DNA of 24,896 bases, from contig JADFNR010000006.1 in the NCBI GenBank assembly GCA_022563275.1, positions 1-24,896 on the forward strand, in the 5' to 3' direction. This document shows positions 1-8,038 of this stretch, piece after piece; within the stretch, counting starts at the first letter, position 1; each line of letters starts with the position of its first letter. The position numbers were made by a program, and so were the translations under genes. The notes beneath the pieces are model-generated. The model saw only the letters and a list, made by a program, of their open reading frames with translations, was not told where the DNA came from and did no database searches. Source of the stretch: Chloroflexota bacterium. GTDB lineage: Bacteria > Chloroflexota > Dehalococcoidia > UBA3495.

Positions 1-1360
1 TGAACGTCCCGTTCCGGACCACCACTTCGCCCTGAATCATGACCGTGTCCACGTGGGAGGCCTTGCCCCGGTATAGCAGCGTGTCCACCACGTCGATGCC
101 CGCATCCATGTAGGGCTCGGTCATGGCGTCCAGGTCCAGCAGCACCAGGTCGGCGAAACGGCCTGGTTCCAGTGTGCCGATCTTGTCTTGGAGGGAGGTG
201 GGGCGGGCCGCGTTGGCCGTGGCCAGTCGCAGGGCTTGGTGGGAGTTCAACCCCGGCTGGTCCAGGCCGGGTTGGCGGTGCAGCTTGGCGGCCAGACGCA
301 TCTCCTGGACCATATCGTCGTCGTCGTTGAGCGCGGTGCTGTCGGTCCCCAGCGCAACGTTCACGCCCTTCGCCAGCATGGCGTTAACCGGGGCGATGCC
401 GTTCTTCAGGCGAAGATTGGAACTGGGGTTATGGCAGACCGTGGCGCCTGTTTGGGCCATGATGTCGATGTCTTCGTCGGTCAGCCAGACCGAGTGGGCG
501 CAGGACACCTCAGGGCCCAGGAACCCCAGGGTGTTCAGGTGCTCAACCGGGGTGTGGCCCCAGGTCCGGAGGCCGAATTCCTTCTGATAAAGGCTTTCCA
601 CCAGGTGGATGTGGATGGCGGCGTTGCTCCGGGCCGCCTCCTCCTTGGTGCGGAGCAGGAAATCGTCGGAGACCCATTGGACGTTGCTGGGACTGAGCAG
701 CACCGTCACCCTGGAATCGGGCCGCCCAGAGTATTCTTGGTGCAGGCTTCGGAACACCGAGAAATATTCTTCCTCGGATAGGTCCACCGCGGCCAGAAAC
801 CGGCGCAAAGACTCGGCGAGATCGCCGGGCAGATTGGAGATGAACTGCTCGTCGTCTTGGTAGACCACCCGGTTGCGCCCCCGGAAGTAGACCGAGAAGG
901 CGGTGCGCATACCGGCGTCGGCGAACCCCCGGAGGACCTCTGCCACGTCGGCTTCCAGGCCCGATGCCGGCGTTTGGGCGTGGTTGTACATCGTGGTGGT
1001 GGTCCCGGACTCGATCTGCTGGATGGCCGTGTAGAGGGTCATCAGGTAATGGTCGTAGGGACGCCGGCCCCAACCCGACAATATCCAGGTCTCCAAGCAG
1101 TCATCGATGCACCCCATCTGGAAGGTGCTGACGCCCCGGCCGTGGTGGTGGGCGTTCACCAGGCCCGGCATGACCAAGAAGCCCGGCCCGCCCAGCTCCT
1201 CGTCCGCTTGGTGGGCCGACTTGATCTCATCGTAGGCGCCCACAGCCTCGATGACCCCGTCCCGCTGGAACACGGCCCCATCGGAGATCACCTTGCTGGT
1301 CTGGGCATCGACGCCCGCTTCGCAAATGACGTACTTTCCGCGGATTATCGAGGTACTCAT
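1..1360 (-). CDS. Amidohydrolase (MtaD/SsnA/AtzA-like deaminase or chlorohydrolase), C-terminus cut by window
   Basis: Translating the minus strand from the ATG at 1360 gives 453 open residues running off the left edge. It is a metal-dependent hydrolase of the amidohydrolase superfamily, the group that deaminates or dechlorinates rings such as S-adenosylhomocysteine, guanine and triazines. Visible metal and active-site motifs are NAHHHG (H71, H73), HIHL (250-253, H252), AHSVWL (H289) and GTDS (D340). The N-terminal strand-rich segment and the GTLEPGRFADLVLLD segment (residues 396-410) form the usual composite beta domain. GGAGG lies 4 nt before the start codon. It is divergent from the SDR gene at 1558, with 197 bp between them. 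The substrate cannot be told from sequence alone; cytosolic location is expected because there is no signal peptide. The missing C-terminus is a window effect, not a visible lesion. Confidence 0.9.
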   Translation of the reverse strand, partial: MSTSIIRGKYVICEAGVDAQTSKVISDGAVFQRDGVIEAVGAYDEIKSAHQADEELGGPGFLVMPGLVNAHHHGRGVSTFQMGCIDDCLETWILSGWGRRPYDHYLMTLYTAIQQIESGTTTTMYNHAQTPASGLEADVAEVLRGFADAGMRTAFSVYFRGRNRVVYQDDEQFISNLPGDLAESLRRFLAAVDLSEEEYFSVFRSLHQEYSGRPDSRVTVLLSPSNVQWVSDDFLLRTKEEAARSNAAIHIHLVESLYQKEFGLRTWGHTPVEHLNTLGFLGPEVSCAHSVWLTDEDIDIMAQTGATVCHNPSSNLRLKNGIAPVNAMLAKGVNVALGTDSTALNDDDDMVQEMRLAAKLHRQPGLDQPGLNSHQALRLATANAARPTSLQDKIGTLEPGRFADLVLLDLDAMTEPYMDAGIDVVDTLLYRGKASHVDTVMIQGEVVVRNGTF

Positions 1361-1449
1361 GACACCTCCACCGTTGTTGCTGGAAGCCTGGCCATGGATG
1401 AATTGGCTGGACTATATGGGCCGCCATCTGGGCTGTCAAGAAAGATACC

Positions 1450-1505
1450 CCTTACCCAGCAAACGCCGGACCAGCATTGTATTGGTAAGGACCGTGGATT
1501 ACACT
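1450..1505 (+). promoter_or_regulatory. Candidate sigma70-type promoter with overlapping inverted repeat, upstream of the SDR gene
   Basis: A -35-like TTGTAT (1477-1482) and a -10-like TACACT (1500-1505) are separated by exactly 17 bp, placing a start near 1512, 46 bp before the SDR ATG. The inverted repeat CCTTACC (1450-1456) / GGTAAGG (1484-1490) has one arm inside the promoter spacer, as a repressor operator would. Both hexamers are imperfect (3/6 and 4/6), so this is tentative. Confidence 0.3.
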
Positions 1506-1557
1506 TGCGGCACGCCTGATCAACGCAAGAATGCTCATGTGAACGAAGGGGGTCTCC

Positions 1558-2409
1558 ATGCCCGGACTAGACGGAAAAGTAGCCCTGATAACTGGTGCGG
1601 GAGGCATGCGCGGCGTGGGCCGGGCCACGGTCATCAAGCTGGCCGGCCAGGGCGCCGACATCGCGCTCACCGACGTCCACCGTGAGACTTCAGACCTGCC
1701 GCCGGCCGAGGTCAGGAACGAATGGGGCGGCATCGACACCGTGTCCCAAGAGGTCCAGGCCCTGGGGCGGCGCGCCCTGCCCATCTACTGCGACCTGGCA
1801 GACCCGGCCCAGATCGAGCGCCTGGTGGAACAGACCATGGACCAGTTCGGCCGCATCGACATCCTGGTCAACAACGCCCGGGCCATCATCGGCAAGGACA
1901 AGGTGCCGGTGACCCAACTGGACAAGGAGGTCTGGGACCACTTCCTGGCCATCAACACCACCGCCGTGTTTCTCTGCACCAAGCTGGTGGCCCCTCACAT
2001 GATCGACGGGGGCAGGGGCGGCCGCATCATCAATATCGCCTCCAACGCTGGCAAACAGGCCAGCGCCAACGGGGCCGCCTACTCGGCCTCCAAGTTCGCC
2101 GTGATCGGTCTGACTCAGGCCACGGCCATGGACCTGGCGCCCTACAACATCACCGTGAACGCCGTCTGTCCCGGCCCCATCAACACCGACCGCATGAGTT
2201 ATTGGGAGCGGGACCAAGCCCAAGAACGGGGCATCACCCAGGAGGAATTCAGGGGCCAGATCGTCGAGAACTCGGCCCAGAACACCCCGCTGGGCCGCAT
2301 CGCCGAGGCGCAGGACGTGGCCAACATGGTGGCCTTCCTGGCCGGAGAGGACGCTTCATTCATCACCGGCCAGTCCTACAACGTGAACGGGGGGCAACTG
2401 TTTCACTAG
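1558..2409 (+). CDS. SDR family NAD(P)-dependent oxidoreductase
   Basis: This 283-residue protein is a classical short-chain dehydrogenase/reductase that oxidises or reduces an alcohol/ketone pair with NAD(P). The Rossmann nucleotide motif is an expanded form (TGAGGMRGVGRA, residues 12-23). The structural motif is NNAR (105-108, where NNAG is usual), the catalytic serine is probably S162, and the catalytic YSASK lies at 175-179, followed by PGPINT (205-210). The acidic residue D39 after strand 2 hints at NAD rather than NADP. Its length is somewhat above the usual 250, because of an insertion around residues 42-60. The start follows a GAAGGGGG Shine-Dalgarno. The PanE-like gene starts 35 bp after its stop, so the two are probably co-transcribed. 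The substrate is unknown. Confidence 0.93.
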   Translation: MPGLDGKVALITGAGGMRGVGRATVIKLAGQGADIALTDVHRETSDLPPAEVRNEWGGIDTVSQEVQALGRRALPIYCDLADPAQIERLVEQTMDQFGRIDILVNNARAIIGKDKVPVTQLDKEVWDHFLAINTTAVFLCTKLVAPHMIDGGRGGRIINIASNAGKQASANGAAYSASKFAVIGLTQATAMDLAPYNITVNAVCPGPINTDRMSYWERDQAQERGITQEEFRGQIVENSAQNTPLGRIAEAQDVANMVAFLAGEDASFITGQSYNVNGGQLFH

Positions 2410-2444
2410 GCTGCGGACTAGACTGTGACGGACAGGAGGTAACC

Positions 2445-3386
2445 ATGAGATTCGCAGTGTTTGGCGCCGGGGGTATCGGTGGGTATCTGGGTGGCCGCCT
2501 GGCGCAAGCGGGGGAAGAAGTCGCAATCATCGCCCGTGGCGAACATCTTGCCGCTATCAGAAACCACGGACTGAAGGTGGACAGCGTCGATGGGGACTTT
2601 GTGTTCAAGCCGTCCATCGCCACCGATGACCCGGCCAAGGTGGGGCCGGTGGACGTAGTCATATTGGGCGTGAAGGCTTGGCAGGTAGTAGAGGCGGCGG
2701 AAGCCATGCGCCCGATGGTCGGCCCGGAGACCTGTGTTTTGCCGTTACAGAACGGGGTTGAGGCAACGGCGCAAATTGCAGCGGTGTTGGGCGACGGAGT
2801 TGCACTAGGTGGGGTTGGAGGGATCAGCGGATTTATTGTGGGCCCGGGTCACATCAAGAACGACGCATCAGGGCCCTTCGTGAGAATCGGTGAGATGAAC
2901 AATCAACGCAGTCCACGCGTGGAACGGTTGTCTCAGGCAATAGGCCAGTCGGGAATCCGGGCAGACATTCCATCGAACATCCAATCCGATATTTGGTGGA
3001 AGTTTATGTTCATCGCTGCCAGCGCGGGTGTAGGAGCGGTGACACGAGCCCCGGCTGGAGTGTGGCGCAGTTTTCCTGAAACCTGGGAGATGGCCGTTCA
3101 GATCGTTCGAGAGGCTGATTCAGTAGCCCGCGGGAAGGGCATTCCATTGACCGGAAGCGAAGCCGAGGCCGCTATCGCGCTGATGGAACAAAGACCTCCA
3201 ACTTCGACGTCCTCCATGTCGATCGACATCATGGAAGGCCGGCCTTCTGAGCTAGAGTTCCAGATCGGAGCTGTGGTACGCCTGGGCAATGAGACCGGTG
3301 TTCCAACGCCGGTAAGCAGCTTTATCTACCATTGCCTCCTGCCCTTGGAGATGAAAGCGCGAGGCGAGTTGGAGTTCCCTGTCTAA
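2445..3386 (+). CDS. Ketopantoate reductase family protein (ApbA/PanE-like)
   Basis: This 313-residue protein belongs to the 2-dehydropantoate 2-reductase family, which reduces ketopantoate to pantoate with NADPH in coenzyme A synthesis. Visible features are the N-terminal nucleotide motif GAGGIGG (7-13), LQNGV (101-105), the lysine of WWKF (K186, position of the catalytic lysine in the family) and an acidic residue in the C-terminal helical domain (ELEF, 269-272). The start is fixed by a perfect AGGAGGT at 2434-2440; the reading frame is open far upstream but only as a shadow of the SDR gene. Companion to an SDR rather than to panB/panC, it may be a paralogue acting on another 2-oxo acid, so no symbol is given. 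Its wobble positions look less GC-rich than those of the SDR gene. Confidence 0.88.
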   Translation: MRFAVFGAGGIGGYLGGRLAQAGEEVAIIARGEHLAAIRNHGLKVDSVDGDFVFKPSIATDDPAKVGPVDVVILGVKAWQVVEAAEAMRPMVGPETCVLPLQNGVEATAQIAAVLGDGVALGGVGGISGFIVGPGHIKNDASGPFVRIGEMNNQRSPRVERLSQAIGQSGIRADIPSNIQSDIWWKFMFIAASAGVGAVTRAPAGVWRSFPETWEMAVQIVREADSVARGKGIPLTGSEAEAAIALMEQRPPTSTSSMSIDIMEGRPSELEFQIGAVVRLGNETGVPTPVSSFIYHCLLPLEMKARGELEFPV

Positions 3387-3453
3387 GGGGCAACCACAGG
3401 GAGGAAGCGGTCTCCAGTGCCAAGGCTGAATACGGATTCCACGAACCAGGTTG

Positions 3454-3495
3454 CATCACCCAGGCCGCAACGAGGTAGCCGCCCCTGCCAAGGGC
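3454..3495 (-). repeat. Short direct repeat, copy A (about 42 bp)
   Basis: This segment matches 4474-4515 at about 36 of 42 positions, exactly 1020 bp away and in the same orientation. Read on the minus strand it would encode LAGAATS, three residues, then G and a stop, almost the same ending as the MFS carrier at 4476-5711. Here it is attached to no gene. It could be the relic of a lost MFS gene end or a dispersed repeat. Confidence 0.6.
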
Positions 3496-3708
3496 GGTAA
3501 CACGAAATGGTAAATTCCCTTAAAAGAATGTGCCGCATCGAGAATGATTGGTACAATGCATACGTAACGCCGAGTCACAGTGTGCCGCCGCCGGGAATGG
3601 CGGTGAGGTGGGCCCAGTCAGTTGGACAGAATTTGGACGATATCTTGATTGGGCGCAGGCGACGCCCCCAACGATTGTTCGGGGAACCCCTCGCCTTCAT
3701 CTTGCTGG

Positions 3709-3735
3709 TGGTCCCACGTAGTCTCCGTGGGACCA
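3709..3735 (+). terminator. Hairpin, possible terminator or leader structure before plsY
   Basis: The arms GGTCCCACG (3710-3718) and CGTGGGACC (3726-3734) pair perfectly around a 7-nt loop, with a further T-A pair outside. AATATTTT follows, a weak U-tract. It lies 70 bp before the plsY start, so it could end an upstream transcript or act within the leader. Confidence 0.45.
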
Positions 3736-3804
3736 ATATTTTCCGAGGACCGCACCGCAACTTAAATCGCAGTGTTTAACGTTCCATCCCTTTAGAGGTG
3801 GCAG

Positions 3805-4440
3805 GTGTTAAACGAAGCAGCAGTCCTGGCGTCCGTGGCGGCTGGTGGCTATCTGTTCGGCGCTTTCCCCACCGCTTACCTGCTGGTCAAGCGTTTCGGG
3901 CATAAAAATATCCTGGAATGGGGCACGGGTAATGTTGGGACCGCCAACGTCCACCGCGCCACCAACTCCAAAGTTCTGGCCTTGGCGACCTTAGCCGGAG
4001 ACATGCTGAAGAGCGCCTTCGCTATACTGGCCGGCGCTTATATCGCCCAGACAGCCGGAATCAATGGGGATATAGGCGCCGGCGTAGGGGGTATTGCAGC
4101 CATCACGGGCCACAACTATTCGGTGTTCCTGAGGCTGAAGGGAGGAAGGGGACTAGTCTGCGCGTCGGTGTTGGGATTCTACTTCGCCCCGGCCATGGTC
4201 GGAATATGGGTATTGATTTTTTTGGGAACGGTGGCGCTGACCAAGTTAATGGTTGTTGGCCAGATGGTGGCCATGGCGGCGGTGCCCGTCATCGCCTATT
4301 TCTTTTTCCCTCAGGCAGCGGTTCCAGCCTATTTCGCTACTGCTCTGGTGCTCATTAGACACGCTCCCCGAATCAAGAACGTGCTTGACGGCACTGAACC
4401 TAAGATGTACTACAAGATACGGGAAACTCCGCATGAATAG
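3805..4440 (+). CDS. plsY: Glycerol-3-phosphate acyltransferase PlsY
   Basis: PlsY is an integral membrane enzyme that transfers the acyl group of acyl-phosphate to glycerol-3-phosphate, the first step of phospholipid synthesis in most bacteria. The 211 residues are normal for the family. All signatures are visible: FGAFPTAYLLVK (18-29), the GTGNVGTANVHR loop (40-51), GDMLKS (65-70), GHNYSVFLRLKGGRG (102-116) and RHAPRIKNVLDGTEPK (185-200). Several hydrophobic segments lie between them. The start is a GTG five nt after GAGGT. It ends 35 bp short of the convergent MFS gene's stop codon. No plsX is in the window, so the gene stands alone here. Confidence 0.95.
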   Translation: MLNEAAVLASVAAGGYLFGAFPTAYLLVKRFGHKNILEWGTGNVGTANVHRATNSKVLALATLAGDMLKSAFAILAGAYIAQTAGINGDIGAGVGGIAAITGHNYSVFLRLKGGRGLVCASVLGFYFAPAMVGIWVLIFLGTVALTKLMVVGQMVAMAAVPVIAYFFFPQAAVPAYFATALVLIRHAPRIKNVLDGTEPKMYYKIRETPHE

Positions 4441-4473
4441 ACCTGCGGAAGGGGAATTTCCGGGCAATATTGC

Positions 4474-4515
4474 CATCACCCAGGCGGTGAAGAAGTAGCC
4501 GCCCCTGCCAACGGC
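4474..4515 (-). repeat. Short direct repeat, copy B, overlapping the 3' end of the MFS gene
   Basis: This is the partner of 3454-3495. It contains the last codons and stop of the MFS carrier and the first two bases beyond the stop. Six mismatches separate the copies; the block GTAGCCGCCCCTGCCAA is identical in both. Confidence 0.6.
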
Positions 4516-5711
4516 CTTTCCCGCACCAGAAGCGTCAACACAGCAGCGGCCACCGATAGTATCAACATCAGCCGGAACATGTCGTCGTAGCTGCCACGGT
4601 TGTCGAAGATCCACGCCCCGGCGTACGCTCCGAAGCCGCCCGCGATCTGGTGCACCATCGATATCGACCCGGCCAACGTCCCCAGCCGCGCCGCGCCGAA
4701 GATGTTCCCCACGAAGACCACCGTCAGCGGCGCGGTGATCAGGAAGGTGAATCCGTAGAGCAGCCCGAAGACCATGATCGAGAGCGTGCTCTGATCGAAG
4801 ATGATGAACGCAAAGATGAAGATTCGGACCCAGAAACATGTGACCGTGGGCCGCACTGCCCCAAACCGGTCGGCCAGCAGCCCCGAGGCCAGCACACCCA
4901 TCAGTCCCATCAGCCCCATGAGCGCCAACAGATTGCCTGCCATGACCGTGCCCACTCCCTGGTCCAGGGCGAAGGCCACTATGTGGATGGAGACGAAGAA
5001 GTCTTGAAATCCGCAGATAGCGTAGATCGCCATCAAAAGGGCCAATCGAGGAGAGGTCAACGTCCGGCTCAGCGAAAGGGCTGACTCGGGAGGCGTGACC
5101 GCCCGTGCAGTCAGGCCATGCGGCGGTACATCGGCTTCACGGGGTTTGTCTCTGACTGCCAGGAACACCAATGGCGCCAGGACCGCCAGGTTGGCGATTC
5201 CCAGGATTGTGAACGACCACCGCCAGTCCAGTGAGACCAGGACCGCGGCCAGGGCCATGACGATCACCAACTGCCCAACGGCGTTCCCCGCCACCGCCCC
5301 GCTGCCGGCGATTCCCCGCCGGTTGGGGAACCAGCGGCTGATCATCACGGTCACCGGCGAGGTGGATGTGCCCGCGTTCCCCAGGGCGTAGACCACGCCG
5401 TAGACGATGAACACTTGCCAAGGGGCGTCCACCTGTCCCATCAACCCGATCCCCACTCCGGCCACCACGGCGGCGATGCCGATCATTCCTTTCAAGCTCC
5501 ACAGGTCCACCAGCCGCCCGAGGAATGGCAAAGCCAGGGCCGAGACCACCATGAAGGTGGTGACCGCCAGCGAAAGGGTCGACCGGCTAACGTCCAGGTC
5601 TTCGGACATGGGCTTCAGCATCAGCCCGAAGGCGAACCGGGAGCCGCCGCTGAAGAACAGGATGAAGAACCCGGTGGCCAGGATCACCCAACTGTAATGA
5701 GGTCGCCGCAA
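4476..5711 (-). CDS. MFS transporter, OFA/MCT-like (monocarboxylate or oxalate/formate type)
   Basis: This 411-residue, roughly twelve-helix major facilitator has two six-helix halves joined by a hydrophilic loop (about residues 188-218). The RWFPNRRGIAGSGAVAGNA segment (126-144) between helices 4 and 5 is typical of carriers related to the oxalate/formate antiporter and monocarboxylate transporters, so a small organic acid is the likely cargo; this is family inference. The start is a TTG at 5709-5711, supported by GGAG six nt upstream; no better ATG fits the first helix. It lies downstream of the E1 operon terminator, so it probably has its own promoter. It converges on plsY. Its last codons form part of a short repeat found again at 3454-3495. 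Confidence 0.9.
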   Translation of the reverse strand: MRRPHYSWVILATGFFILFFSGGSRFAFGLMLKPMSEDLDVSRSTLSLAVTTFMVVSALALPFLGRLVDLWSLKGMIGIAAVVAGVGIGLMGQVDAPWQVFIVYGVVYALGNAGTSTSPVTVMISRWFPNRRGIAGSGAVAGNAVGQLVIVMALAAVLVSLDWRWSFTILGIANLAVLAPLVFLAVRDKPREADVPPHGLTARAVTPPESALSLSRTLTSPRLALLMAIYAICGFQDFFVSIHIVAFALDQGVGTVMAGNLLALMGLMGLMGVLASGLLADRFGAVRPTVTCFWVRIFIFAFIIFDQSTLSIMVFGLLYGFTFLITAPLTVVFVGNIFGAARLGTLAGSISMVHQIAGGFGAYAGAWIFDNRGSYDDMFRLMLILSVAAAVLTLLVRERPLAGAATSSPPG

Positions 5712-5750
5712 ATGTTACTCCAATGCGTTTTACCGGGCCGGAGAGCGCCC

Positions 5751-5798
5751 AAAAATATAACCACCGGCCCCATTTGGTTTGGGACCGGCGGTGGTTAT
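5751..5798 (-). terminator. Rho-independent terminator of the E1 operon
   Basis: Read on the minus strand, ATAACCACCG (5789-5798) pairs with CGGTGGTTAT (5757-5766), with further internal C/G pairing. It is followed by ATATTTTT (5751-5758), a U-tract in the transcript. It lies 24 bp after the E1 beta stop and before the MFS gene. Confidence 0.75.
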
Positions 5799-5822
5799 GC
5801 CTAGACCGAGCGGGGCCGGGGA

Positions 5823-6863
5823 CTACCGGTTCATCAGGTTCTTCACCGTGGTAATGACCCGGCTCTCGTTGGGCATGTATTCGTTCTCCATGGACCGGCT
5901 GTAGGGCACCGGGGTGTGGGGTGCGGTCACTCTGGAGGGAGGCGCGTCCAGGTAATCGAACACCTCTTCCGCCACCCTGGCGCAGATCTCCGAGGCCAAG
6001 CTGCAGACGGGCGTGTCCTCGTCCACCACGACCAAGCGGTGGGTCTTCTGGACCGACTCGTTGACGTGGTCGTAATCGATGGGAGAGATGCTGAGCAGGT
6101 CGATGACCTCGCAACTGATGCCCTCTTTGGCCAGTTCCTCGGCGGCGGCGGTGGCGATCCAGGTCATCTTGGAGATGCCCACCAGGGTGACATCGGTCCC
6201 TTCCCGCACGGTCCGGGCCTTGCCCAGGGGCAATACATACGGCTCTTCCGGCACGGGGCCCGAGATTCCGTACAGGCCCTTGTGCTCGAAGAACACGGTG
6301 GGGTCGTCGTCACGGATGCACGCGGCCAGCAGGCCCTTGGCGGTGTAGGCGTCGGACGGGCATACGCCCTTCAGTCCGGGGATGTGGCTGAAGATGGAAT
6401 AGTAGGACTCGGAGTGCTGGGCGGCGGCCCCGAAACCGGCCCCGATGCGGGTCATCATGGTGAAGGGCACCTTCACCTGGCCGCCGAACATGTAGCGCAT
6501 CTTGGCGGCATTGTTGATCAACTGGTCCATGCAGACGCCGATGAAGTCGATGAACATCAACTCGGCCACGGCCCGTAGTCCGGTGGATGACGCGCCGATG
6601 GCCGTGCCGATGAAAGCGGCCTCGGACAGGGGGGTGTCCAGCACCCGCTCCTTGCCGAACTGCTGGATCAGGCCGACGGTGGTGCGGAATGGTCCGCCCC
6701 AGGCGTCCTCAAAGCCCTGGTCTTCACGCCCCGCCCCTCCGGCGATCTCTTCGCCCATGATGATCACATTCTCGTCCAGTTCCATCTCCTGACGGAGGCA
6801 TTCGTTGATGGCTTCCCGGTACAGGATCTCCCGGGTGCCCGTTGTTTGTAATGTCGTGGTCAT
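5823..6863 (-). CDS. Alpha-ketoacid dehydrogenase E1 component, beta subunit
   Basis: This 346-residue transketolase-like protein is the beta half of the heterotetrameric, thiamine-diphosphate-dependent E1 enzyme of the pyruvate, acetoin or branched-chain 2-oxoacid dehydrogenase complexes. Visible family features are the early catalytic-site glutamates in MGEEIAG (36-42), DTPLSEAAFIG (76-86), the substrate/cofactor-site segment AAQHSESYYSIFSHIPGLK (147-165) and a C-terminal transketolase domain with the VVVDEDTP segment. AAGGAG lies 6 nt before the ATG. The alpha subunit is encoded 80 bp upstream on the same strand. No E2, E3 or lipoyl-domain gene is in the window, so the exact 2-oxoacid cannot be fixed; acetoin/pyruvate type is the best guess. 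Confidence 0.93.
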   Translation of the reverse strand: MTTTLQTTGTREILYREAINECLRQEMELDENVIIMGEEIAGGAGREDQGFEDAWGGPFRTTVGLIQQFGKERVLDTPLSEAAFIGTAIGASSTGLRAVAELMFIDFIGVCMDQLINNAAKMRYMFGGQVKVPFTMMTRIGAGFGAAAQHSESYYSIFSHIPGLKGVCPSDAYTAKGLLAACIRDDDPTVFFEHKGLYGISGPVPEEPYVLPLGKARTVREGTDVTLVGISKMTWIATAAAEELAKEGISCEVIDLLSISPIDYDHVNESVQKTHRLVVVDEDTPVCSLASEICARVAEEVFDYLDAPPSRVTAPHTPVPYSRSMENEYMPNESRVITTVKNLMNR

Positions 6864-6943
6864 CTGTATCTCCTTGACCGCCCTGGTCCGGAAATCACCG
6901 GAGTTGGGCGATTTATCGTCTAAAAAAGCTGGATCGTGGAGGC

Positions 6944-7951
6944 TCAGACCGCCATGTTCACGCCACGTTTCATCATGTCTTTGGGGTAGTCAACGTAGAC
7001 GTCGTCGTACAACTCCACCGGCTCCGGAAGGGGGCTTTCGTCGGCGAATTTAACCGCCTCGTCCATGAGGGTTTCAGCATCCGCGTCCAATTGGTCCAGC
7101 TCCTCGGCCGTGATATCGCCCTGGGCGACGACCGTCGTGCGGAAGTGTTTGAGAGGATCGCGGGCGTGCCAGCGGTCCTCTTCTTCTTTGGTGCGGTACG
7201 TCAGGGGATTGTCGAATACGGTATGGCCGTGATAGCGGTAGGTCTCGCACTCGATGAGAGTGGGGCCTTCGCCAGCCCTGGCCCTGGCCACCGCCTGGGC
7301 CGTCGCGTCGTAAACGGCGAAAACATCCATGCCGTCAACGTGGACCCCCGGCATATCGTATCCCGCGGCCCGGTCGGAGATGTGGGTGATGGACAACCCG
7401 TATTCGGCGGGCGTGGACATCGCATAGCCGTTGTTCTCGCACAAAAAGATCACCGGCAGCTTCCAGATCGAGGCCAGGTTCATGGATTCGTGGGTTACAC
7501 CTTGGCTGGCCCCGCCGTCTCCAAAGAAGGCCACGGCCACCCGGCCCAGCTTCTTGGTCTTGGATGTCAGGGCCGCGCCCAACGCCAGTGGTATGCTGGC
7601 GCCCACGACGCCGTTGGTGCCCAGCATGCCCTTGCTCATGTCCGAGATGTGCATCGAGCCGCCTTTACCCTTGTTGGGGCCGGTGGAACGGCCAAAGAGT
7701 TCGGCCATCATCTGCTTGACGTCGACTCCCTTGGCGATGCAATGGCCATGACCCCGGTGGGTGCTGGCGATGTAGTCCTCGTCGGTGAGGTTGGCGCACA
7801 CTCCGGCGGCCACCGCCTCCTGCCCAGCGGAGGAATGGACCGAGGCCGACATGCCCCGCTGCCCGGTTTCCGGGATGCCCCGTTCCTCGAAGTGGCGGAT
7901 CGTTGTCATGGTTTTGTAAAGCTTGAGCAGACCCTCGCGGTCGAGATCCAT
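6944..7951 (-). CDS. Alpha-ketoacid dehydrogenase E1 component, alpha subunit
   Basis: This 335-residue alpha subunit binds thiamine diphosphate and performs decarboxylation with the beta subunit encoded just downstream. The cofactor motif is complete: GDGGASQG at 144-151 through ENNGYAMST at 172-180. RGHGH (66-70), GKGGSMH (95-101) and the phosphorylation-loop-like YRYHGHT (238-244) are also present. The frame stays open to an ATG at 8005, but I chose 7951 because GGAGG lies 4 nt upstream of it and the extra N-terminal residues (basic, no homology I recognise) look non-coding. The SAM hydrolase gene ends 87 bp upstream on the same strand, so read-through from the gatB-secG run is possible. 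Confidence 0.92.
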   Translation of the reverse strand: MDLDREGLLKLYKTMTTIRHFEERGIPETGQRGMSASVHSSAGQEAVAAGVCANLTDEDYIASTHRGHGHCIAKGVDVKQMMAELFGRSTGPNKGKGGSMHISDMSKGMLGTNGVVGASIPLALGAALTSKTKKLGRVAVAFFGDGGASQGVTHESMNLASIWKLPVIFLCENNGYAMSTPAEYGLSITHISDRAAGYDMPGVHVDGMDVFAVYDATAQAVARARAGEGPTLIECETYRYHGHTVFDNPLTYRTKEEEDRWHARDPLKHFRTTVVAQGDITAEELDQLDADAETLMDEAVKFADESPLPEPVELYDDVYVDYPKDMMKRGVNMAV

Positions 7952-8038
7952 GGTCCCTCCATGCCGTGCCTGGGAGTGCCTAGCGTATCTGGCGTGCCAG
8001 GTCAAGTTTGCACAATGGTAGCATGCCGCCTAACGATG

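Larger units (their letters stand above)
3387..3804. other. Gene-free stretch with hairpins and a short repeat copy
   Basis: I see no convincing gene here. A 90-codon frame at 3507-3779 has no Shine-Dalgarno, unusual composition for this genome and no recognisable domain. The stretch does hold one copy of a short repeat (3454-3495), a -10-like TACAAT at 3552-3557, several GC-rich inverted repeats (for example GCCGCC/GGCGGT near 3584-3606) and a 10-bp hairpin at 3709-3735. A structured transcript or long leader of plsY is possible. Confidence 0.5.

Noticed and set aside
1722..2444. A long upstream extension of the PanE-like gene's reading frame, giving a 554-residue protein
   Set aside because: The extension overlaps the whole SDR gene in another frame, is full of Pro/Gly/Arg/His as shadow frames are, and a perfect AGGAGGT marks the start at 2445.
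3507..3779. A 90-codon frame in the gap before plsY
   Set aside because: No Shine-Dalgarno, no recognisable domain, atypical composition, and it runs through the hairpins that better explain the region.
7952..8005. An 18-residue N-terminal extension of E1 alpha starting at 8005
   Set aside because: The internal ATG at 7951 has GGAGG at proper spacing, while the upstream ATG has none and the extension does not look like E1 sequence.
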